NCBI GenBank assembly: GCA_041946755.1
Contig: JBHGBB010000208.1
Span: forward strand, 1 to 6,536
Length of the DNA stretch: 6,536 nt
Direction: 5' to 3'
Origin: JBHGBB01 sp041946755
GTDB lineage: Bacteria; UBP4; UBA4092; JAOAEQ01
Below are positions 1 through 5,695 of the stretch, piece after piece. How positions within the stretch are numbered: the first letter of the stretch is position 1; each line of letters opens with the position of its first letter. The translations under genes and the position numbers were made by a program. The notes below the pieces were generated by a model. That model did no database searches. It saw only the letters and a program-made list of their open reading frames with translations, and was not told the origin of the DNA.

Positions 1-490
1 CTCGGCAACCAATTGCCAAATCGGTTTTCGGTTCATCCGGTTTCTCAACCAACCGAGAAATATATCCATTTTTCATTTCGACGATTCCAAATCGGTGCGG
101 ATCACGAACATTTTTTACCCCGATCGCACTATTATCGCCATTAAGGACACTCTGTAAATCCGCTTTAAAAATAGTATCTCCGAGAATAATCAGCACCGGT
201 TCATCGTTAACATAATCCCGGGCTAGATTAATTGCATGGCCTAATCCATATAATTCATCTTGCCGAACATAGTATGCTTTGAAATGATAGGTGGTATCAA
301 CATATTCAGTAATCATTTCTCCCAGATAACCTATAATAAAAATGATTTCGGTTACTCCAAGAGACTCTAACTCATCGAGAATATGGCCTAAAATCGGCTT
401 TCCAGCGACATAGATTAACGCTTTGGGGACAGTATGGGTATGTGGTTTCAGCCGGGTACCAGCACCGGCTACAGGGATAATTGCTTTCAT
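1..490 (-). CDS. Sugar-1-phosphate nucleotidyltransferase, N-terminal part (runs off left edge)
   Basis: The frame reads from ATG at 490 to the window edge, giving 163 residues without a stop. Seen: the N-terminus MKAIIPVAGAGTRLKPHTHT is followed by VPKAL, which is the nucleotide-binding signature GxGTRLxPxTxxxPK (G9 to K23). A GLGHA stretch lies at 82-86, the metal-binding LGDT at 103-106 (D105) and LVEKP at 147-151. From the family: such enzymes join a sugar-1-phosphate to UTP, dTTP or GTP, releasing pyrophosphate and giving activated sugars for cell-surface polysaccharide. GLGHA recalls GalU, while LGDT and LVEKP fit RfbA-like thymidylyltransferases as well, so the substrate cannot be set from this half. 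The C-terminal sugar-specificity region, and any left-handed beta-helix extension, lies outside. An AAGGAG at 495-500, only 4 nt from the ATG, supports this start. It is divergent from the aminotransferase gene and has its own promoter. Confidence 0.93.
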   Translation of the reverse strand, partial: MKAIIPVAGAGTRLKPHTHTVPKALIYVAGKPILGHILDELESLGVTEIIFIIGYLGEMITEYVDTTYHFKAYYVRQDELYGLGHAINLARDYVNDEPVLIILGDTIFKADLQSVLNGDNSAIGVKNVRDPHRFGIVEMKNGYISRLVEKPDEPKTDLAIGCR

Positions 491-524
491 TCTTCTCCTT
501 AAAAAAGTAATAAATTTAGATTTG

Positions 525-553
525 AATATATCATAATTTTACAGCTTTATCAA
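525..553 (-). promoter_or_regulatory. Sigma70-type promoter with extended -10 for the nucleotidyltransferase gene
   Basis: Read on the minus strand, the -35 is TTGATA (548-553), the spacer is 17 bp and the -10 is TATATT (525-530). Each hexamer matches consensus at 5 of 6 positions. A TG one base before the -10 makes it an extended -10. Transcription would start near 518, leaving a leader of about 28 nt with the SD at its end. No start-site data are available; this is a sequence match only. Confidence 0.65.
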
Positions 554-561
554 ATAAAACT

Positions 562-579
562 CCCGGAAAAAAGACCGGG
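562..579. repeat. Short inverted repeat between the divergent promoters
   Basis: CCCGG (562-566) and CCGGG (575-579) form a 5-bp stem around an 8-nt A-rich loop. It sits 9 bp upstream of the -35 of the left-facing promoter and 56 bp upstream of the -35 of the right-facing one. It could be a small operator or a relic hairpin. It is too short and lacks a proper T-tract on the plus strand, so I do not call it a terminator. Confidence 0.35.
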
Positions 580-635
580 TTGATAATTCATAAAGTCAAA
601 ATAGGAATTTTGGTTATCGATTAATAATTTTTAGC

Positions 636-664
636 TTGACTAAATTGGCTATTCTGAGTAAGAT
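636..664 (+). promoter_or_regulatory. Sigma70-type promoter for the aminotransferase gene
   Basis: The -35 is TTGACT (636-641, 5 of 6), the spacer is exactly 17 bp and the -10 is TAAGAT (659-664, 4 of 6). Transcription would begin near 671, giving a leader of about 42 nt that ends in the SD AAAGGAG (696-702). This is the best hexamer pair I find upstream of the gene. Confidence 0.55.
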
Positions 665-712
665 AAATAAATTTTCAGACCTATTTATACTTATGAAAGG
701 AGTCTTTTTTTT

Positions 713-1849
713 ATGAAAAAAAGATATCTATTAACTCCAGGACCGGTAGAAGTTCCACCCAAAGTGCTTTTAGCTATGGCGCAACCAATGATTCATCATC
801 GGGCACCGGATTATATTCCCTTATTTCGGGAAGTGAATGAAGGATTAAAATATGTTTTCCAGACTAAAAATCTGGTGCTAACCTTCGCCTCATCCGGTAC
901 CGGCGCTATGGAAGCAGCAATTGTAAACATCTTATCTCCAGGAGATAAAGTTATCACAGTTCAAGGTGGTAAATTCGGTGAACGGTGGACTGAACTCGCG
1001 AAAGCATATGGCGCAGTACCGATCGTAATCGATGTCCCTTGGGGAGAAGCGGTTACTCCGCAAGCTATTGAACAGAAACTGGTTGAGAATCCGGATGTTA
1101 AAGCGGTGTATATTACTTTATGTGAAACCTGTACTGCAGTAGCTACTGATGTTGCGGCAATCGGTGCGGTAGTAAAGAAATATCCGGCAGTATTAGTTGT
1201 TGATGCGATCAGTGCTTTAGGTTCGTTACCCTGTAAGACTGACGAATGGGAACTTGATATTGTGGTTTCCGGATCCCAGAAAGCGTTGATGATACCACCG
1301 GGATTAGCGTTCTGTTCAGTAAGCGATAAAGCATGGAAACTGGTTGAACAATCGAAAATGCCGAAATTTTATTGGTCGTTTAAGGCTGCCAAGAAAAATC
1401 TTGATAAAGACCAAACCGCTTATACTCCCGCGATATCCCTTATTGTCGGATTAAAAGAATCGTTAGCCATGATTAAGGAAGAAGGAATCGAAAATGTTTG
1501 GGCGCGACATCATCGGTTAGCCAGTGCAATGCGGGCTGGAGTAAAAGCATTAGGATTAGAACTTTACTCGAAAGCGCCATCGGATGCGGTAACGGCAATC
1601 AATGTGCCTGCTGGTATTGATGGTAAAGCATGGGTTAAGATGCTTCGAGATAAATTCGGATTAACCGTTGCCGGTGGGCAAGCGCAATTGGAAGGCAAAA
1701 TCATTCGGATCGCTCAAATGGGGTATGCTGATACCTTCGATGTTACCATCGCCTTATCGGCATTGGAATTATCGTTAAGCGAACTCGGATTTGCGGTTAA
1801 ACTTGGTGAAGGAATTAAAGCCGCTGAAGCGGTTTTGTTACAGAAATAA
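713..1849 (+). CDS. Class V aminotransferase, alanine-glyoxylate/serine-pyruvate type; probable phosphoserine transaminase
   Basis: A PLP-dependent fold-type I aminotransferase of 378 residues, a normal full length for the family. Seen: the N-terminal LLTPGPVEVPP (6-16) and HHR (28-30) typical of the AGAT/SPT group; the phosphate-binding SSGTGAMEA (60-68); D164 in VVDAISALG, which would hold the pyridine nitrogen; K190 in SGSQKAL as the Schiff-base lysine; and R332 in IRIAQMG, at the place of the carboxylate-binding arginine. It is a cytoplasmic enzyme without signal or membrane segment. It is not SerC-like in sequence, yet it lies 116 bp upstream of serA. Methanocaldococcus MJ0959, of the same class, serves as phosphoserine aminotransferase, so I infer that it turns 3-phosphohydroxypyruvate into phosphoserine. 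Alanine-glyoxylate or serine-glyoxylate transamination remains possible. AAAGGAG at 696-702 is 10 nt from ATG. The spacer contains eight T and the codons after ATG begin with seven A, an unusually homopolymeric start region. Confidence 0.93.
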   Translation: MKKRYLLTPGPVEVPPKVLLAMAQPMIHHRAPDYIPLFREVNEGLKYVFQTKNLVLTFASSGTGAMEAAIVNILSPGDKVITVQGGKFGERWTELAKAYGAVPIVIDVPWGEAVTPQAIEQKLVENPDVKAVYITLCETCTAVATDVAAIGAVVKKYPAVLVVDAISALGSLPCKTDEWELDIVVSGSQKALMIPPGLAFCSVSDKAWKLVEQSKMPKFYWSFKAAKKNLDKDQTAYTPAISLIVGLKESLAMIKEEGIENVWARHHRLASAMRAGVKALGLELYSKAPSDAVTAINVPAGIDGKAWVKMLRDKFGLTVAGGQAQLEGKIIRIAQMGYADTFDVTIALSALELSLSELGFAVKLGEGIKAAEAVLLQK

Positions 1850-1882
1850 ATAGCTATACTATCATTGATAAAAGAGCTGATT

Positions 1883-1931
1883 AACGGAGAGATAGAAAAC
1901 GAGGATAAGTTTCTAGTTTCTTCCGTTTTTT
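1883..1931 (+). terminator. Hairpin with T-tract between the aminotransferase gene and serA
   Basis: AACGGA (1883-1888) pairs with TCCGTT (1922-1927). Further interrupted pairing lies inside (GAGA with TTTC, and GAAAAC with GTTTC with one bulge), so the arms nearly fill 1883-1927. T runs follow at 1926-1931 and 1934-1940. This resembles an intrinsic terminator, although the stem is AU-rich and has bulges. It would limit read-through from the aminotransferase gene, leaving serA with partial read-through or its own promoter; I found no convincing promoter before serA. Confidence 0.5.
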
Positions 1932-1965
1932 GGTTTTTTTGTTATTTGGGTAAAGGAGAGATGCT

Positions 1966-3546
1966 ATGAAAATATTAGTCAGTGACCCGTTATCGGAACA
2001 AGGGGTAGCGATTCTGAAAAAAGAACCGGGATTTGAAGTTGATTTCAAACCCAAGATGCCGAAAGAGGAATTACTGGCCTGTATCGGCAATTATGAAGCA
2101 TTACTCGTTCGCAGTGAAACCAAGGTTACCCAAGACGTTATTGATGCAGGAAAGAATCTGAAGATTATCGGCCGGGCTGGAGTAGGTTTGGACAATGTCG
2201 ATATTGAAGCAGCTTCGAAACGCGGGATTATTGTTATGAACACCCCTGGCGGTAATACCATCTCTACCGCTGAACAGACTTTTAGTTTATTACTGGCACT
2301 CTCCCGAAATATCCCCCAAGCAGTAGCTTCGTTAAAAGCGAAAAAATGGGACCGGAAGAAATATACCGGAGTTGAAGTATATGGGAAAACGCTTGGTATC
2401 CTCGGATTAGGCCGAATCGGGGCTGAAGTTGCGAAACGCGCTCAAGCGTTCGGAATGAAAGTTATCGCTGCAGATCCATTCATTTCTGCAGAACGCGCAC
2501 AACAATTAGGTGTTGAACTGGTTAAGAAAAGTGAAGTGATTAAACGAGCGGATTATATTACCGTACATGCGCCATTAAATGCGGAAACAAAATCGATGAT
2601 TGGACCGGAAGAATTCGAATATATGAAAGATGGGGTACGGATAATCAACTGCGCCCGCGGCGGAATCGTTGATGAGAAATCGCTCTATGAGAATCTAAAA
2701 TCCGGGAAAGTTGCCGGAGCGGCACTGGATGTCTATGAAAAGGAACCGCCATTAGATAGTCCACTAATCGATCTTGAGAATTGCGTTACCACTCCGCATC
2801 TAGGAGCCTCGACTGAAGAAGCGCAAATTAATGTTGCTATCGAAATTGCAGAACAGGTTATTGATGCATTAAAAGGACGGACGGTACGCAATGCCATTAA
2901 TGTACCGGCGATTGAACCGGAAGTATTAGCGTTAATCCATCCCTATTTAACCCTCGCAGAAAAACTCGGTAGTCTGCAAGCGCAGTTGGCTGAAGGAAGA
3001 ATCCAAGAAGTCCGAGTCCATTATTGCGGTGAAGTATGCAAATATAATACCTCACCGATTACGGTTGCGATTGTTAAAGGCATCCTCGATCCGATATTAA
3101 ACGAGACGGTGAATTATGTCAACGCTCCTTTCCTAGCCAAAGATCGCGGAATGAAAGTTGTCGAAAGTAAAAGCAGTGAAGCGGAAGATTTTGCGACCTT
3201 AATTGCCGTCACAGTTAAAACAGAAACAAAAGAAAGTTCGGCGGTAGGAACGCTGTTTGGTAAAAGCGATCCGCGAATCGTCCGGCTGGATGGATTCCAT
3301 ATCGATGCGGTCCCATTCGGCTATATGCTCATTTTAAGTAATGAAGATGTTCCAGGAATTATCGGCAGTGTTGGTGCAACCTTAGGGAAATATAAAATCA
3401 ATATTGCCGGACTAGCTCTAGGTAGAAAAGAAAAAGGCGGATTGGCAGTAACAAGCTTGAATGTAGATGAAACCGTACCAGACGATGTACTAGTAGAAAT
3501 CCGGAAACTCTCGCATGTTTTGGGAGCAAAACTGGTTAAATTATAA
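1966..3546 (+). CDS. serA: D-3-phosphoglycerate dehydrogenase, long ACT-domain form
   Basis: Oxidises 3-phosphoglycerate to 3-phosphohydroxypyruvate with NAD, the first step of serine synthesis in the cytoplasm. The 526 residues match the long type I form. Seen: a split substrate-binding domain (about 1-98 and 288-315); a Rossmann domain with GLGRIG (147-152) and D170 for the NAD ribose; and the catalytic set R231 (CARGG), E260 (EKEPP) and H278 (TPHLGAS). An intervening allosteric substrate-binding-type domain spans about 318-445, and a C-terminal ACT domain about 452-525 contains NEDVPGIIG (459-467) and INIAGLALGRKEKGG. In this family the ACT domain usually mediates serine feedback; whether it does here is not visible. 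AAAGGAG (1952-1958), 7 nt from ATG, fixes the start. A second ATG at 1961 is out of frame. The gene lies between the class V aminotransferase and purA, so the first two serine-pathway steps are adjacent. No serB-like phosphatase is in the window. Confidence 0.98.
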   Translation: MKILVSDPLSEQGVAILKKEPGFEVDFKPKMPKEELLACIGNYEALLVRSETKVTQDVIDAGKNLKIIGRAGVGLDNVDIEAASKRGIIVMNTPGGNTISTAEQTFSLLLALSRNIPQAVASLKAKKWDRKKYTGVEVYGKTLGILGLGRIGAEVAKRAQAFGMKVIAADPFISAERAQQLGVELVKKSEVIKRADYITVHAPLNAETKSMIGPEEFEYMKDGVRIINCARGGIVDEKSLYENLKSGKVAGAALDVYEKEPPLDSPLIDLENCVTTPHLGASTEEAQINVAIEIAEQVIDALKGRTVRNAINVPAIEPEVLALIHPYLTLAEKLGSLQAQLAEGRIQEVRVHYCGEVCKYNTSPITVAIVKGILDPILNETVNYVNAPFLAKDRGMKVVESKSSEAEDFATLIAVTVKTETKESSAVGTLFGKSDPRIVRLDGFHIDAVPFGYMLILSNEDVPGIIGSVGATLGKYKINIAGLALGRKEKGGLAVTSLNVDETVPDDVLVEIRKLSHVLGAKLVKL

Positions 3547-3557
3547 ACGGTTGGTAG

Positions 3558-3585
3558 AGACAGAAGCTGGAAGACAGAAGCTAGA
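3558..3585 (+). repeat. 14-bp tandem repeat, built of heptamers, downstream of serA
   Basis: AGACAGAAGCTGGA (3558-3571) is followed at once by AGACAGAAGCTAGA (3572-3585), 13 of 14 bases identical. Each unit can be read as two 7-mers (AGACAGA and AGCTRGA), and a degenerate AACTAGG follows. The second unit also supplies the left arm of the hairpin at 3576-3623. I see no coding frame that uses it. Confidence 0.75.
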
Positions 3586-3623
3586 AACTAGGGTAAACAA
3601 ACCATCCTGGATTCTAGCTTTCT
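3576..3623 (+). terminator. Long hairpin between serA and purA, possible terminator
   Basis: AAGCTAGAA (3578-3586) pairs perfectly with TTCTAGCTT (3612-3620). After one A-A mismatch the stem continues with CTAGG (3588-3592) against CCTGG (3606-3610), giving 14 pairs. The loop is 3593-3605. The following TCTTTATCT is only weakly T-rich, so termination would be leaky; a role in RNA processing or stability is equally possible. Confidence 0.5.
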
Positions 3624-3676
3624 TTATCTACTGATTTTAACTTCTGTTATTTTGGGTTAAGAAAGGAACAAAAACC

Positions 3677-4963
3677 GTGGCAGCTGTAGTCTTAGTCGGC
3701 GCTCAATGGGGCGATGAAGGTAAAGGTAAAATCATCGATATTTTAAGCGAACAAGCGGATTTAGTGGTTCGCTATCAAGGCGGAAACAATGCCGGGCATA
3801 CCGTGGTTATCGATGATAAAATGTTTATATTGCATCTGGTACCCTCCGGGATACTTCATCCCGGGAAAAAGTGTTTGATTGGCAATGGAGTAGTAGTGGA
3901 TCCGGTAGTATTGGTTAAAGAGATCGAAGAATTAGCTGCTAAAGGATTGAAGTTCGATCATAACTTCTATATCAGCGAGAATGCTCACCTGATTATGCCC
4001 TATCACCGAATTTTAGACCAGATTCGGGAATCGATGAAAACCATGCGGAAGATTGGCACCACCGGTCGCGGAATTGGTCCGGCATATGCCGATAAAATGG
4101 CTCGAGTTGGTATCCGTATGGCGGATTTTATTGATACGGAGCAGTTCAAATCGGTTCTGGAAATCCAGCTTGCGGAAAAGAATTTCTTACTTCAGAAAGT
4201 ATACAATCATCCCGGATTTAAGTTGGATGATATCTTAAATGAATATCTCCCCCTAGCCGATCGGCTACGCCCCTATATCGTCGATGGCTCGATTCTGGTT
4301 GAGGAAGCGATTAAGCATAAAGAATCGATTCTGTTTGAAGGGGCGCAAGGGACGATGCTGGATGTCGATTTCGGTACTTATCCCTATGTCACCTCATCGA
4401 ATCCGATTGCTGGTGGCGCCTGTACCGGAGTTGGGGTTGGTCCGACGAAAATAACCCATGTTACCGGGGTTGCAAAAGCGTATTGCACCCGGGTTGGTGA
4501 AGGTCCGTTTCCAACCGAATTTCCACCTGAGATCGATGAAAAGATGCGGTTGCGCGGTAAAGAATACGGAGCGACTACCGGTAGACCGCGCCGGTGCGGC
4601 TGGTTTGATGCGGTAGCGGTTAAACGTGCGATTCGGGTAAATGGAATCGAGAGTTTAGCGATAACCAAACTGGATGTTCTGGATGATAGCGATATTATAA
4701 AACTCTGTGTTGGATATAAATACAATGGAACGATACTTAACGAATTCCCGTATAGCTTGAAAGTATTAGAGAAATGCGAACCGGTATATGAAGAATTACC
4801 CGGCTGGAACCAGACGACTACTTCGATAACCGATTATAAGCTATTACCGGAAAAAGCGAAACGGTATTTGAAACGGTTAGAAGAACTGCTCCAGACGCCG
4901 ATAGCTATAATTTCTATTGGTGCACGGCGGGATCAAACCATTATTTTACGGAATTTATTCTAA
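3677..4963 (+). CDS. purA: Adenylosuccinate synthase
   Basis: Joins IMP and aspartate using GTP to form adenylosuccinate, the first committed step from IMP to AMP, in the cytoplasm as a homodimer. The 428 residues match the usual length. Seen: the start of the fold VVLVGAQWGDEGKGK (4-18) with the P-loop GDEGKGK and catalytic D13; NNAGHT (37-42) with catalytic H41; the IMP-binding IGTTGRGIGPAY (126-137); EGAQGTMLDVDFGTYPYVTSSN (221-242); TTGRPRRCGWFD (300-311); guanine-recognising TKLDVLD (330-336); and the C-terminal GARRDQTI (416-423). The start is GTG at 3677, preceded by GAAAGGA (3661-3667) 9 nt away; it places the conserved AVVLVGAQWGDEGKGK block right at the N-terminus, as in other PurA proteins. 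It lies 130 bp after serA, separated by a tandem repeat and hairpin. I found no convincing promoter directly upstream, so partial read-through from serA is likely. Confidence 0.98.
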   Translation: MAAVVLVGAQWGDEGKGKIIDILSEQADLVVRYQGGNNAGHTVVIDDKMFILHLVPSGILHPGKKCLIGNGVVVDPVVLVKEIEELAAKGLKFDHNFYISENAHLIMPYHRILDQIRESMKTMRKIGTTGRGIGPAYADKMARVGIRMADFIDTEQFKSVLEIQLAEKNFLLQKVYNHPGFKLDDILNEYLPLADRLRPYIVDGSILVEEAIKHKESILFEGAQGTMLDVDFGTYPYVTSSNPIAGGACTGVGVGPTKITHVTGVAKAYCTRVGEGPFPTEFPPEIDEKMRLRGKEYGATTGRPRRCGWFDAVAVKRAIRVNGIESLAITKLDVLDDSDIIKLCVGYKYNGTILNEFPYSLKVLEKCEPVYEELPGWNQTTTSITDYKLLPEKAKRYLKRLEELLQTPIAIISIGARRDQTIILRNLF

Positions 4964-4982
4964 TCTTTCCTTTGTTTACCGA

Positions 4983-5012
4983 TTGACAGCACCCTGCTAA
5001 ATAGAGTAGAAT
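4983..5012 (+). promoter_or_regulatory. Strong sigma70-type promoter for the tRNA pair
   Basis: TTGACA (4983-4988) is a perfect -35. After an 18-bp spacer comes TAGAAT (5007-5012), 5 of 6 to the -10 consensus. It is the best promoter match in the window and points at tRNA-Lys, with an inferred start near 5019 and a leader of about 64 nt that would be removed by processing. It begins 20 bp after the purA stop. Confidence 0.75.
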
Positions 5013-5061
5013 TATTAGTTCAAAATCTCAGTTGTATGAGTCTGGTTTTTGGATTTTAATT

Positions 5062-5075
5062 GGAATTTGGAATTT
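5062..5075 (+). repeat. AT-rich heptamer doublet in the tRNA leader
   Basis: GGAATTT occurs twice in direct succession (5062-5068 and 5069-5075). A looser copy, GGATTTT, lies at 5051-5057. It lies within the inferred leader before tRNA-Lys. It is the second heptamer-type tandem repeat in the window, after 3558-3585. It may be low-complexity drift. Confidence 0.4.
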
Positions 5076-5082
5076 TAAACGT

Positions 5083-5157
5083 GGGCCGCTAGCTCAGTGG
5101 TAGAGCACCTGCCTTTTAAGCAGGGAGTCGAAAGTTCGATCCTTTCGCGGCTCACCA
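5083..5157 (+). tRNA. tRNA-Lys (anticodon UUU)
   Basis: A full cloverleaf folds. Acceptor GGGCCGC (5083-5089) pairs with GCGGCTC (5147-5153), with one G-U. D arm GCTC/GAGC is 5092-5095 and 5103-5106. Anticodon stem CCTGC/GCAGG is 5108-5112 and 5120-5124, around loop CTTTTAA, with anticodon TTT at 5115-5117. T arm GAAAG/CTTTC flanks TTCGATC. Discriminator A5154 and an encoded CCA (5155-5157) follow. UUU reads the lysine codons AAA and AAG. Confidence 0.98.
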
Positions 5158-5230
5158 GTTTTTTCAGTTGTTAGTAAAGCTTTCTGAATTCTCCGCCGGT
5201 CATATATCTAATGTGACATTTAGGCATTTG

Positions 5231-5275
5231 TCCCTGCTTTCGCAGGGATGACGTCATTCCCGCGAAGGCGGGAAT
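5231..5275. repeat. Inverted pair of related palindromes between the tRNA genes (REP/dRS3-like)
   Basis: Hairpin 1 is TCCCTGC-TTTC-GCAGGGA (5231-5248). Hairpin 2 is ATTCCCGC-GAAG-GCGGGAAT (5256-5275). Read on the minus strand, 5252-5231 aligns with plus-strand 5253-5274 at 17 of 22 bases, so these are two head-to-head copies of one element meeting at 5252/5253. Four of the five differences form two compensated stem pairs (C-G to T-A, and T-A to C-G); the fifth is in the loop. Hairpin 2 fits the pattern ATTCCC-N8-GGGAAT known as dRS3 in Neisseria, though such palindromes occur widely and this is no evidence of kinship. Confidence 0.8.
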
Positions 5276-5282
5276 CGGATTT

Positions 5283-5297
5283 CCCCTCTTCGAGGGG
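5283..5297 (+). repeat. GC-rich hairpin abutting tRNA-Glu
   Basis: CCCCTC (5283-5288) and GAGGGG (5292-5297) form a 6-bp stem with a TTC loop, ending 3 nt before the mature 5' end of tRNA-Glu. There is no T-tract, so it is unlikely to terminate transcription. It may help RNase P processing, or keep its GGGG from pairing with CCCC (5303-5306) of the tRNA acceptor stem. It could also be a degenerate third palindrome of the repeat cluster just upstream. Confidence 0.6.
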
Positions 5298-5300
5298 CAG

Positions 5301-5378
5301 GTCCCCATCGTCTAGCCTGGTCTAGGACACCGCTCTTTCAAGGCGGCGACGTGAGTTCAAATCTCACTGGGGACACCA
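5301..5378 (+). tRNA. tRNA-Glu (anticodon UUC)
   Basis: Acceptor GTCCCCA (5301-5307) pairs fully with TGGGGAC (5368-5374). D stem GTCT/GGAC is 5310-5313 and 5325-5328. Anticodon stem CCGCT/GGCGG is 5330-5334 and 5342-5346 (one G-U), around CTTTCAA, with TTC at 5337-5339. T arm GTGAG/CTCAC flanks TTCAAAT. Discriminator A5375 and encoded CCA (5376-5378) end it; E. coli tRNA-Glu has G at the discriminator. I see no separate promoter, so it is probably cotranscribed with tRNA-Lys across the palindromic spacer. Confidence 0.98.
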
Positions 5379-5427
5379 ACCTTATCAATTATAAGCAATC
5401 TAACCCTGGAAATACTTTTCTTATACT

Positions 5428-5610
5428 TTAACGCGGCAAATGACCGGTAGTCAAAACCATGATTAACATTACGATAGCGAATATGATAATTATTATTCCA
5501 TAGGCGATCCCGCCAATCGCTAATCCCGCGAGAAAATGGCATTTCGCGAAACTCCAAAACTTCACCTCGATATATCTATCCTGGCATCCTTCCCGAATTT
5601 TAAGTTTCAT
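5428..5610 (-). CDS. Small single-pass membrane protein, unknown function (60 residues)
   Basis: I do not recognise a named family. The protein has a charged N-terminal part, about residues 1-23 (MKLKIREGCQDRYIEVKFWS), then one long hydrophobic helix (about 27-54) rich in Gly and Ala at first and in Ile later, and a short tail ending HLPR. There is no CxxCH; C24-H25 (KCH) is not a heme site. Support for a real gene: the SD GGAAGGGAG (5619-5627) lies 8 nt before ATG; the composition is coherent, with a clear transmembrane segment; and it lies 85 bp downstream of, and on the same strand as, the cytochrome fusion gene, with which it may be cotranscribed. By the positive-inside rule the basic N-terminus may face the cytoplasm. 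It is convergent with tRNA-Glu. A second minus-strand frame over 5357-5557 lacks these signals and is rejected. Confidence 0.65.
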   Translation of the reverse strand: MKLKIREGCQDRYIEVKFWSFAKCHFLAGLAIGGIAYGIIIIIFAIVMLIMVLTTGHLPR

Positions 5611-5695
5611 AAGCTAAGCTCCCTTCCGCTAAAGATATCTATTTAATTCTATCGTTATTGTATCTGATTTTATATCCTTATTTCTAGTACTTAAT

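Noticed and set aside
1865..1893. Possible serA promoter with TTGATA as -35
   Set aside because: At 16 to 18 bp spacing the -10 would fall on poor matches such as AGAGAT, inside the hairpin.
1850..1965. Riboswitch (glycine or similar) ahead of serA
   Set aside because: The gap is short, is filled by one AU-rich hairpin and shows none of the conserved cores I know.
1881..2090. Minus-strand frame of 69 codons overlapping the start of serA
   Set aside because: It covers the terminator-like hairpin and the serA start, and its translation is low in complexity near the T-tracts.
4384..4725. Minus-strand open frame of 113 codons inside purA
   Set aside because: It lies wholly antisense to a certain purA gene, has no SD or recognisable motif, and follows from purA codon use.
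5249..5256. Perfect palindrome TGACGTCA as a regulator site
   Set aside because: It arises from the junction of the two head-to-head elements (GATGAC and GTCATT), so repeat structure explains it.
5231..5297. Three palindromes in a row considered as a CRISPR array
   Set aside because: Units differ in sequence and orientation, there are no equal spacers, and no cas gene is nearby.
5381..5395. CTTAT-CAATT-ATAAG palindrome after tRNA-Glu as a terminator
   Set aside because: The 5-bp stem is entirely AU-rich at its core and no T-tract follows on either strand.
5357..5557. Minus-strand frame of 66 codons overlapping the small membrane protein and the end of tRNA-Glu
   Set aside because: It runs into the tRNA gene, has no clear SD and shows no hydrophobic pattern, unlike the frame at 5428-5610.
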